Shown here piece by piece: positions 55,078 to 64,000 of a stretch of 64,000 nt of DNA. Origin of the DNA: Gnomoniopsis sp. IMI 355080. Its lineage: Eukaryota > Ascomycota > Sordariomycetes > Diaporthales > Gnomoniaceae. The notes beneath the pieces were generated by a model. It saw only the letters and a program-made list of their open reading frames with translations, did no database searches and was not told the origin of the DNA. Position numbers and translations under genes: made by a program. Location: positions 1 to 64,000 of the forward strand of contig JAPEVC010000130.1 of NCBI GenBank assembly GCA_027946555.1, in the 5' to 3' direction. Numbering within the stretch: the stretch's first letter is position 1; each line of letters starts with the position of its first letter.

Positions 55078-56983
55078 TCAACTCTGCACAATCTTGGAGA
55101 GGAGCTCAGCTGCCGCCATAGTCTCCTCGTCCCTGAAATGTTTTCCAACGAGCTGGACTGCAATAGGAGCTCCGGCGAATGTGTCTGGCTTGTCTGATTT
55201 TTGGGTAGCAATTAGCATGCGATGGCATACAGTTCCAAGTAAGCATATGTGTGCAACTTACATTTCTTATACTCACGCTCGTCAATTGTGGATCTCGGCG
55301 TATAGTCCGCTTCGATGGCATCTACCTTGGGGTCTGCTTTCAAGCCCGTTGGGAAGATCACGGCAGGTTGGTCGAGAATATTCCAGATGGCTGTGTAGGA
55401 CCAATACTGGGCAGTGCCCAGCTCAGCAGCCACACCGACATATGTTGGACACAGGATGAAGTCAACGCCTCTTTCTTTCATAAGACGATGGTATCTGGTG
55501 CTGCAGTCAGTCGCATACTTTGCTAAAACCTTGATTCACCATGGAGCGCTCACTCTGCCCGGTATGCCTCTCTCTCGACATTCAACTCCCAGTTCCGGTG
55601 TATGCTGATCGGCTCTGGATCCGCATAGTCGAACGCCCACTGGGTTAACGGCATAGTCGGCTCTCCACCTTGTGCGAGAAGGTCCTTTTGACACTTCGCG
55701 GCGTCGGGGAAATAGAGTGCCTTGACAATTTCCCACCCTTTGGCATGGTCATATGGCGAGAAATCAACCACTTTGACACCGGCCGCTTGCAGCTTCGACA
55801 CCGCATGTCTCAGCCCTCTGGTGATGGGAGGGTGAGGGTGCACAACGCTAGATGGCCACGAGGTCAGTAATTCGAGAGGTGCTAGTAGAATCAAGTGCTG
55901 GCGGGTGGTTTATACTAACCCATCGTCCCAAATTACGCCGACAGTGAACTCCCCCGGCTTGTACGTCGGAATGGATTTCCAGGGCAGTGGAACAAGTGAG
56001 GTTTCTTCTTCCCACGGCTGCTGATCAATGACACTTTTCTGGAATAGATTGAGATCTGCCACGCTGTTGGCCAATGGCCCTATCACGCAACGGATGCTCT
56101 CCTGTCCATCACCCGGCAAAAAGACTCCCTTGTATGGATTTCGGAGAGCGGTTGGGCGCAGACCGTACGCTCCACAGAAGGCTGCTGGAGCTCTGATTGA
56201 TCCGCCAATATCAGTACCAATCCCAAGGGCGGCGCACCGAAAGCCCAGAGATGCCCCCTCACCGCCGCTCGACCCACCAGGCGTAAGCTTGCGGTTGTAG
56301 GGGTTCACCGTGGTTCCATTCAAGTTGTTGCTGCAGTCGAGATGCTGTTGAGGTTTTGGAATATGTCAACGTCATGTTGGTTCTCGAGGCCGTGGATGGG
56401 AAGAAACGGAATTCACGCTTACCATGAGACTCTGCGGTGTGTTTGTCCTCACATGGAAAACAGCACCAGCATTCGCCAACAGCCGTATAAGAAGTGCATC
56501 TTCCTCCGGGATGTTGTCCGTCCACGCAACATACGAAGCATTACACGTCCGCCCCTTCAGACCTATGTGCTCCTTCACGGATATAGGCACGCCGTGCAAG
56601 GGCCCCAGAAGCTGGCCAGTGGACTCGAAGTGTGAGTCCAGAGCAGCTGCGCGCTTCAAGGCATCTTCAACCATGAACTCGACAGCAAAGTTGAGCAATT
56701 GCTGTCCGACATGGGCCCGCTTCAGGAAGGCAGTGACCGTCTTGACCGCCGTCAATGTGCCGGCGCCCATGCGGGACACAAGTTCCACGGCGGTACAGTT
56801 GGTGATCTCGAGCTCTTCGGGGGTGAGAAGCTTGCAAGTTTCAATGAAAGACGTGACATCAAGTTGGTCTTTGGGGGGCAGCTTGTCTTCGGATAGGAGC
56901 CATTCTGGGTTCATTGAATCCTGCGTGAATTTCCGGCATTTTTCAGCCTTGACCTCCCAGTCTGCTTTCGCCATGATCGTCAA
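55078..56983 (-). CDS. Amidase-signature family enzyme (acetamidase-like)
   Basis: Hydrolyses a carboxamide to acid and ammonia; substrate unknown. Five exons: 56983-56423, 56344-55920, 55847-55554, 55494-55262, 55193-55078; 542 aa, the usual size. Catalytic Ser-cisSer-Lys set is complete: Lys137 in GVPISVKEH, the GGSSGG motif (Ser212-Ser213), nucleophile Ser236 in GTDIGGSIRAPAAFCG. Also present are RTNTPQSLM, NPYNRKLTPGG and the end GAPIAVQLVGKHFRDEE. The last intron has two phase-equal donors (GTGAGT at 55276 and GTAAGT at 55261); I used the inner one because it keeps EYKK. Start could be the second Met (MAKADWEVK). Divergent from an MFS transporter with several GATA-type sites between them, which fits nitrogen scavenging. 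Confidence 0.9.
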
Positions 56984-57922
56984 CTCCTACTGTGTCTTTC
57001 GAATGAAATTGGCGTTGTGTTAAATCTAAGTACGTGTGTGTGCCGACTATTCTTGCGCAAGGAAATGGGCCAGTTTGTTATCGTTCAGCTGGTGAACCAG
57101 GGAAGTATACACTTATTGACGGGTACTCAGTATGATAACTTCATAGCCGAAAATACGGGAATTTAGAACGCATCCACGTCTCTATAATATATATCATATC
57201 CATAGTCGATCAGTCCACATTTGCTCTGTGCATCGCAGGCTGCTTATCAGCAGCCACTGAGTATTTTGCCGGAGTTGAAACATCTGGAGGTCATTTTACT
57301 CCGTATCACACACTGGAAATACGGATAGACGGTTTATCACTGTTATTATTACATGAATCGTACAAGCGCAAGATACTTTTGCTAGGAACCGGCACTAATG
57401 ATGGTTCGCCCAGCAAAGGCGCTATCAAACCAAGACAGACTGATGAGGGGTTGTTCGGAGGGAAAGTTAGCAAGCTGAGTCTGTCCCGACGGCTTCAACA
57501 GGTACCTCTTAGATATCGAGCCCGGCGGGATGCCCCGTGGTTCTTATCAGCCTGCTGCCGTAGAAGATGCGCGGTAATGATCTCCTCGCCAGTCGTAGTA
57601 ATAAATCGATGGAGTATCAATGATACGGGCAGTTACTTCAATAGAAAAGTGCTCAGCTGCGAGGTCGGCTTTCTTTATAAACACACTCCCTACCCTGTCC
57701 TCCCCGGTTCATACTGCATAGCTATAAACAGCCTGGGATACAAAGTGACAGCAAAACCACTTTAGTACTAATTGGCTTGGGCATCTTCTTCAATCCCATT
57801 CACGTTCATCTAGTATTGATAGTTAACGTCGATAATTACTGTATTGCGTATCTATCAGCGTCTCTCTCCTATCAACATCGCATCTTCCCGACTCTCCGAC
57901 TTCGACCCAGGGTTTTAGCAGC
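56984..57922. promoter_or_regulatory. Divergent promoter region, amidase / MFS transporter
   Basis: 939 AT-rich bases between the two start codons. I count six HGATAR sites (near 57078, 57133, 57243, 57331, 57543 and 57851), the motif bound by AreA/NIT2 nitrogen regulators; about three are expected by chance, so this is suggestive only. Short frames here (57379-57765) show no features. Confidence 0.4.
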
Positions 57923-60039
57923 ATGACTTTGCCTGCGGCCGTTGGCGGCCCAACAAGTCCTGAAGATGGATACATTCCTGGAACAGTGCATCTGGTGGAT
58001 CTAGAAGGGACGATGCAAACTCGTCACGCCGAAGGAGGCCAACGCGACATCGTACTCGTTCCAGCTCCCTCAAACGATCCTGATGATCCTCTTAATTGGA
58101 CGCCGAGGCGGAAGCTTCTGTCTACTTTCTGCATGTGTGTGTAAGTAGCTCTCGTCAGAAGATTTCCCCCCGGTAGCCCTATTCGATTAGTTGACCTTGT
58201 TTAGATATACTATGGCTATTGGAATTGCCTCCGCTGCAATTTACTCCATCCTCACTCCTATTGCACAAGCGACGAACCTCACTCTGGATGAACTGAATAC
58301 GGGAACAGGTTATATGTTTCTGGCTTTTGGGTGGGGTTGTCTGGTCTTTCAGCCCATTGCGCAGCAATATGGTAAAAGGCCTACGTACCTATTCTCTCTT
58401 CTGGCAACCATGGTATGTTTGACTGTAATCTGGCCGATCTCTACAGCATCCAAAACTTGGAATCTGACTCTGGAGCTTGCTAGTGTATTATGATCTGGGC
58501 CCCCTTTACCACAACTAATGGTCAATGGATTGCAAACAAGGTCTTACAAGGGCTTGTTGGAGCCCCTATTGAGTCACTTTGCGAAATCTCTGTCTCCGAC
58601 ATTGTAAGTTCGCATCTACTCCTCTACGAAGAGAACGGCCTTGGTTAACGTGCTTTCAGTACTTTACTCACGAACGTGGAACCTACATGGGAGTCTACGC
58701 TCTTTTTCTGACCAGCAGCAATTTTGTGGCTCCATTGATCGCTGGATTTATCAATGATGGTCAAGGTTGGCAATGGGTTTTGGTATGTACAACCCGAAAC
58801 TAGGCGTAACGCTTCACTTGACTCTGACAATCTCTCAGTACTGGTGTGCTATATTCTGTGGCATTGGATTCGTCGTTTGCTTCTTCCTGATGGAGGAGAC
58901 GAACTATCATCGGTCGACGCCGATACAGGGCGAGCCTATCGAAGCGGAAACAGCTATGGAAGTCTCGAAGACATCTGATCCGGAAAAGACTCCGGCCGCC
59001 GATTCGATGTCCCCAGCACCATCCACCCGAGAGAGCAACATGGGCCAATCGCAAAAGTCCTTCGTACAAAAGATGGCGCTTTTCAAGCGCGGAGATCTAA
59101 CTAAGAAGAACATGATGAAAGGAATGGTTCTTCGTCCACTGATATTTCTTACCTTCCCAGTCATCTTCACTGCTGGTTTCATGTATGGATCGATCTTGTG
59201 CTACTTCAACATCTTGAACGGCACGACTTCGTTGATCTTATCTTCGACGCCGTATAACTTCTCATCCAGTATGGTCGGGCTGACCTATATTGCAACCCTT
59301 CTTGGGTCAGCTACAGGGTAAGTCGGCTCTGAGCACGACAGATCAAGGCGTCGGAGACCGCATTCAAAACAGCTGACAGTCTTGGTTCCCATTATGCAGT
59401 TCCTACTATTCTGGACCGTTAGGCGACAAATTCGTTCTCTGGAAAGCCCGACGAAACGGAGGCATTCGTGAGCCCGAGGTAAGCGCTGGCGCTTTTCCGG
59501 AAAATGTTCAAGACTTATATCTCACTAGCACCGTCTTTGGCTATATGTCATGCCACTGTTGATCGTACCAAGCGGTCTCCTCCTCTGGGGTGTTGGAGCA
59601 GCACACAACGTTCACTGGTTTGGGCTCGTCGTTGCGATGTACATGCTTGGCACTTGTATCGCTGTGGGCTGTCAAATACCTGTCGCCTACTGCATCGATT
59701 CGTACAGCGACTTTGGGGCCGACGGAGTTGTGACGGTCATTATTGTGAGGAACACGATGAGTTTCGCCATTGGATACGGGTAAGATACACATCACAGACA
59801 TTTCTCTATTTTCGTAAGAAATTTCGCAAAGCAAATTACTGATACCATGCTCTAGCATCACTCCGTGGGTGACAAACATGGGTTACCAGAACGCTTTTCT
59901 AGTTGCAGCGTTCGCTGCTTTGGTGGTCATCAGTGGTTTCTTGGTGTTTATCAAGTTCGGGAAAGGCTTCAGAAGGAACAGCACGCAGCGGTATCTCAAG
60001 TATATCAAACAGAGAGAAGAAGACGGATTAGCTCATTGA
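57923..60039 (+). CDS. MFS transporter, DHA1-like
   Basis: Twelve-span proton-coupled transporter of the plasma membrane; substrate unknown. Eight exons: 57923-58140, 58205-58412, 58484-58603, 58660-58782, 58839-59317, 59400-59478, 59529-59779, 59856-60039; 553 aa with all phases consistent. The cytosolic N-terminus has the fungal DHA1 segment DPDDPLNWTPRRKLL just before span 1. Between spans 2 and 3 is QQYGKRPTYLF, a reduced form of the usual GxxxDRxGRR loop. The central loop (about residues 265-330) is Pro/Ser/Thr-rich and charged. Spans 7-12 follow (LIFLTFPVIFTAGFMYGS through VVISGFLVFIKFG), ending REEDGLAH. It most resembles the HOL1-type branch. The divergent amidase suggests uptake of an amide, or efflux of one. 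Confidence 0.88.
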
Positions 60040-61807
60040 AGACTCAATGTTGTCATAAATCCCATAGTTTGGTTTTCCTGGAGGCAAGCAGCAGGATGGT
60101 AGAGACAAGAAGCCCTATAGTAATCGCACACGAAGCGTCACTGGATTTCCGGCCCTGCGTGTCCTGGACTCTGTCCTGTATTTGCAGCCACCAAGGAGAC
60201 AAGTCGATGCTCGCTGTGGCAGTGAAACTTACTAGAATACTAGAGTGTGGGGACGTTTAATCTAGCAATGAAAACCGCAGCGTTGATACAATATTCTCAG
60301 AAGACAGGGCGGCAAGGTACCTACCTAGGTACCTGATAGGCAGTCGAGGGTTGCGAGATATCGAGGAGGGAGTGTACGGCATTTCCAGGAGATTGATGCA
60401 TTCAGGTTTTGATTAAGCGGCACATCCCCAATTTTCAGATGAACCATTGCATAGCGCTGCCAGCACACGGATTGCATTTAACGGTTAGGGAATGCGTAAT
60501 CACCGTGGCTCCCCTCCCCTTCCCGGAGGTTTTCTTTTTGAAGACACAAAACAAGGAGTACATCTCTGAGGATAGACCTTTAAGGGCTGCGCTCACTCGT
60601 TGTAGTATGGGAATCGTACATCCCAGACGATAAGTAGTGAATCCAGGTAATTGTGTGCGATATCAAAACACCTAGCCCAGACCGTATCTTCCCGCCTGCT
60701 ACACAACATGGTCATGTGTGCGCAATTGCCTTTACTTAAATCGAGTTTGTAAGAGCACAAATGTCGTGCGTCGACACAGCAGGTTGGATAACTACCTCCT
60801 AGGCGAGAGACTGACGCTTGGTCCACTTACTTAAGAAGATGGGAACAAGAAGACTCCTGCTGCTCTTAGAATGGCCAACCTACTGAGAAAAAGAGTTGAT
60901 GACTGATGCGAGTGTTTTTTCCACAATGCGAGAATTAATTTTATCAGATGGTTGGTTCCTGAGCCCGATAGAAGTGTCCCACCCGCCAGCCGATAGAGCA
61001 AGACAAAGTTGACAAAGTGGCTCTTCTGTGCCGAGGAGAAGTTTCTGGGGCCCGGTCACGAGATGAGAGAGCTTTTCAACAGTGTTCCTAACAAAGCAAT
61101 ATCGTGTTTACTTCGGCTATTGAAAGAATCAAGCCCAGCAGATACAGCCGGGTCTCATGCACGACGACCTGGGCCCAGAGAGTATCTCAATCAGAATCGA
61201 GACAAACAGTCTTTTGTCTACGATGGCGCATGTCTACGCGCACAATGAAGTTCAGTCTTCTCACACGCATACACACATTACACACACATATATATATATT
61301 TCTCCCTTTCCTCAGGTAATCAGGTAGTTGACTATAGGCAGATACTAGTGAAATGGCCTCTTGTCGTCTAATACGCCACAAGATCGTTCAACAGTACGTC
61401 AAGGTACACTTTGACGACTTCCCAATATAAGCGCGAGAAGATGACTGGAATGACCGCAATATAGTGTTTCGTTTGTAAGCGATACACAACCTAACTATCA
61501 TGTACAGTCACGGGTATCATACGTACCAAGTCGATGGCATGTGGAAAAGTTTTGCGCCTTCCCGGGTAAGCTGCAAGACCAAAGTAGGTAGGTTTAGCGA
61601 TCCCATACACGTGCAGCAACATTCGCTGATGTTCCAGAAAAGGCAAAAAAAAACAAAAAAAAAAAACAGAAGAACATTGCTGGCAAGATATCCCACTGAG
61701 TTGAGGTTTGGGTGGAACAAGGGGAAGAGCCTGTCCGGCGAGTGGATTCGTCGACGTCGCGCAGTTTTCTCGACCGATATGACGCCAAGTTTTGACCGCT
61801 GAACTGG
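60040..61807. other. Intergenic region with one copy of the 18-nt motif
   Basis: 3' flanks of the MFS gene and the phosphatase gene. AT-rich with small frames lacking features. Contains the best copy of the recurrent near-palindrome (60316-60333) and short CA/TA runs near 61270-61300. Confidence 0.45.
60316..60333 (+). repeat. Best copy of the 18-nt intergenic motif
   Basis: GGTACCTACCTAGGTACC, near-palindromic; single-base variants occur at 32348-32365 (minus) and 42643-42660. Confidence 0.8.
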
Positions 61808-62684
61808 TCAGTCTGTGGAAGGAAACGCCATGCCTATCAGTACCGCCGGCTGATCGATCTTGTGGTGTGCATAGCTGAGTACTCCAATGGCACCAGGTTC
61901 CATCATCATCGTGAAAGGAAAACTCAAGTCCCACTCCATCCATCTCTTGGTGAAAGCGCGAAGTATGTGGCCATGGGCAACAACTAGGACATCGGGAGCA
62001 GTGCCTCCATCCATAAAAGGCTCCTGGATCTTCTTAATCTTGCTGATGAGTCGATCGAGCCTCTCCTGTACTTGGCTTGGCGACCTGAGCTGATATATAA
62101 GCAAATGATCGGCACCGAAGCTCCAATTAATGTATGGGCCACTCACTCGCCTCCAGGGCATCCCATAGTCCATATATCCCATTCTGGGAGGCCTTGATCT
62201 GCCCGTTGAGCGTTGATCCCGGCAGCAGTGATACCCTCTGTTCCAGGCGTCTTAGCTTGCCAGTAGGACTGAAATTATAGCGGGAAAATCACAGACCGTA
62301 GCTGCCGTAGTCCCATTCAGTGATATCGTCGGTAACACTGAGCTTTTTATCGGCTTTCAGCTTCTCTTTCGCGTCCTCACCGAGGAGTAGGTCGAGCGTG
62401 ACGACCGCTCTTTGACGAGGAGAGCAGAAGATGTGCGCAAGCTTGGCAGGGTCGATCAATTTTCCAGTTCCAACGAGTTTCTCACCGGTTCCTCTGCTCT
62501 GTTTCGCACCATTTTCTGTGAGTGGGATATCAGCGTTTCCTGTGCACTGCCCGGAAATCGTCCATTCGGTTTCGCCTTCAACGCACAGTTAGCGGACTAC
62601 TATGAGGCTTTTGTTATCCCGAATACTCATCTCACCATGACGGGCGATGAAGACCCTTGGCGTCGTTGCATTGGCATCTGACAT
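61808..62684 (-). CDS. Histidine phosphatase (phosphoglycerate-mutase-like), SHB17-related
   Basis: Predicted phosphatase of the histidine phosphatase superfamily; the closest named relative I recognise is yeast Shb17, sedoheptulose-1,7-bisphosphatase of riboneogenesis. Four exons: 62684-62636, 62575-62297, 62237-62147, 62084-61808; 231 aa. Catalytic motif A14-R-H16-G-E-T-E-W is split by the first intron; QCTGNADIPLTENG, FCSPRQRAVVT, EWDYGSYEG, WDIWTMGCPGGESP, VVAHGHILRAF and IGVLSYAHHKIDQPAV follow as in the family. It is shorter than yeast Shb17 (271 aa) because the loop after VVAHGHILRAF is reduced, so substrate may differ. The last intron has two possible acceptors; only CTCAG at 62085 keeps the frame. 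Confidence 0.88.
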
Positions 62685-63063
62685 TGTGAACGCTCTGTCT
62701 TGACTCTAAATTGTGTACGTATGAAAGTACCAAGTTCTACAAACTAGCGGTAATTTTGGTAGGAAGACCGTTTTGACTCATGTGCTGCGCAAGGTGCTCA
62801 TATCAGACGTCGCCGACAAACCTGCCAGTCTGCCCACTGTCTATACAGTGTTGGAAGCTCACCCATCTGCACTGTCCTGTCTTGACGGACGCCCGAAGTG
62901 GAGCCTTCACGATGCAGGCGCGGGACGCTTGGATCAGTCTGTAGGATGGGCAGGGATATCCCTGTCATTATCGACGACAGCCTGAAATGTAATGGCAACC
63001 CACCTCGTTTCCTTGTGACGATCTCGACGACAACACACTTCAACCGCAACACCACATGTGACG
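62685..63063. promoter_or_regulatory. Divergent promoter region, phosphatase / Pro-Gln-rich gene
   Basis: 379 bases between two divergent start codons; no specific element assigned. Confidence 0.45.
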
Positions 63064-64000
63064 ATGCCGATAAAACTGAACGTACAACCAACCGGTGGCG
63101 CGCAGAGTGCTAGCACGTCAAAGCCTTCACCGACTCCGATCAGGCCAGCAGTGCCCGCGCAAGCCAGCTCCAGCACTGGCGGCGCAACGGCGCCCCCTCG
63201 GCCGGCGTTCCCACAGCATGCGCCGGCGTCGGGAGCACCACAACCACAACCACAACCACAGATTCCGCACGCGAAACCACCAGTACGAAACCCACAACCG
63301 CACATTCTGCCACACATTGCAACAAAAGGCGCACCGACTCACCCACAACAACAACAACAACAACAACATCAGCAGCAGCCCAAGCCATCCTCCTCACAGC
63401 AGCGACCTTCTGCCAAGGATGAAACCCCCGACGCGCCACCACATTCGCCCATCACCCCGCCCCTCCATCCGGTGAAGACTGTCACACCCATTCCGCCCCC
63501 CACAATCCCTCCCAACTTCGCCTCCATGGGTGGACGTGCGCCGCTCACTCACTCCGCTCACCCTCCGACCGTCGCTAGTGCGCCGCCGCCGCCGGTGCCC
63601 CCCGAGCCGATCGACTTCGAGAACAACCCGGATGTGATCGCGCTGCAGGCGACTGTGGGTATATTGCTTCAGCAGAAGAAGCGAGCGGAAGCAGATTTAA
63701 TAAAGTTGAAGGCTGCCAAGAATGCGGCAATGGAGAGACCACTGGAGTTCGCTAGAGACCTGACGAGCGGTCGAGTGAGCCAGGGCCCTGTTAAGACCGA
63801 GGAGGATGAGGACTCAGATGGGAGTGAAGACTGCGACGTCGATATGAAGACAGAGGATGATGGCACAGAAGACAAGACTTCCACCAGTCCTGCCACAAAC
63901 GGTCTCCAGCCCTCAGCGCTGAAAGCGAAGGCCTCCAAGAAAGGCAAGGGCAAAGCCAAGGCCGCACCCGTCGCTCCACCACCATGGGTCAACCTCCCCC
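63064..64000 (+). CDS. Pro/Gln-rich protein, 5' part only (runs off window)
   Basis: Open from ATG at 63064 to the last base without a stop, so incomplete at the 3' end; 312 codons visible. Residues 1-190 are Pro/Ala/Gln/Ser-rich and disordered, with a Q7 run from seven CAA codons (63346-63366). A more ordered helix follows at about residues 185-235: PIDFENNPDVIALQATVGIL then LQQKKRAEADLIKLKAAKN, rich in Lys/Ala/Leu and probably a coiled coil, then ERPLEFARDLTSGRV. After it come an acidic patch (KTEEDEDSDGSEDCDVDMK) and a Lys-rich patch (KAKASKKGKGKAKA). The composition suggests a nuclear or chromatin protein. I half-recognise the NPDVIALQ segment from uncharacterised fungal proteins but cannot name it. 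Confidence 0.75.
   Translation, partial: MPIKLNVQPTGGAQSASTSKPSPTPIRPAVPAQASSSTGGATAPPRPAFPQHAPASGAPQPQPQPQIPHAKPPVRNPQPHILPHIATKGAPTHPQQQQQQQHQQQPKPSSSQQRPSAKDETPDAPPHSPITPPLHPVKTVTPIPPPTIPPNFASMGGRAPLTHSAHPPTVASAPPPPVPPEPIDFENNPDVIALQATVGILLQQKKRAEADLIKLKAAKNAAMERPLEFARDLTSGRVSQGPVKTEEDEDSDGSEDCDVDMKTEDDGTEDKTSTSPATNGLQPSALKAKASKKGKGKAKAAPVAPPPWVNLP
63346..63366 (+). repeat. (CAA)7 coding microsatellite (poly-Gln)
   Basis: Seven CAA codons in frame in the Pro/Gln-rich gene, followed by CAT and three CAG. Confidence 0.9.

Noticed and set aside
8838..60039. Secondary-metabolite cluster spanning the oxidoreductase, amidase, MFS transporter and Zn2Cys6 gene
   Set aside because: No backbone enzyme (PKS, NRPS, terpene cyclase) is present and housekeeping genes lie between these genes.

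Overview
The window is nuclear DNA of a filamentous ascomycete (Pezizomycotina, most likely Sordariomycetes). The genes carry many short introns (about 50-130 nt, with two longer ones of 273 and 446 nt) with GTRAGT-type donors, CTRAC-like branch points and YAG acceptors. The families are typical of filamentous fungi: a Zn2Cys6 regulator, LRG1-type LIM-RhoGAP, HapC, a FLC/TRP-like membrane protein and DUF2417. I recognise no rRNA, tRNA, CRISPR array or intact transposon. Most genes are split, so I rebuilt the models by joining exons at splice sites; for every spliced model reported here the joined reading frame closes exactly.

Layout. 0-8.8 kb: a Zn2Cys6 transcription factor (minus) whose zinc cluster needs a 3-nt micro-exon, then a gene-poor stretch with one small two-exon gene. 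8.8-16 kb: a DUF2417 membrane protein with a hydrolase-like C-terminus and an LRG1-type LIM-RhoGAP. 16.9-29.1 kb: ERG26 (sterol C4 demethylation) divergent from an unknown gene, a two-HMG-box mitochondrial protein divergent from PRP5 (spliceosomal DEAD-box ATPase), and a FLC/TRP-like membrane protein. 33-45 kb: a large C2H2 regulator, then compact genes for TMEM14, CMC2 and prefoldin subunit 2, and HapC/HAP3 behind a long leader-like region. 46.8-54.7 kb: an MDR oxidoreductase, a MOB2-like kinase activator divergent from LEO1, and a patatin-like protein that has lost its catalytic dyad. 55-64 kb: an amidase divergent from an MFS transporter, an SHB17-like histidine phosphatase, and a Pro/Gln-rich gene that runs off the end.

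Working together. Most genes are housekeeping or regulatory rather than a biosynthetic cluster. Links from family knowledge: LRG1 and MOB2 both act around the COT1/Cbk1 polarity kinase; CMC2, TMEM14 and HapC all bear on mitochondria, respiration or haem; amidase and MFS transporter share one promoter region and may form a small nitrogen-scavenging unit. I found no clearly new multi-gene system. The most notable points are the 3-nt micro-exon, a gene whose first coding exon is only the ATG, three stop-free in-frame introns (two in PRP5), two hydrolase-fold proteins without a nucleophile, and an 18-nt near-palindrome recurring in intergenic DNA.
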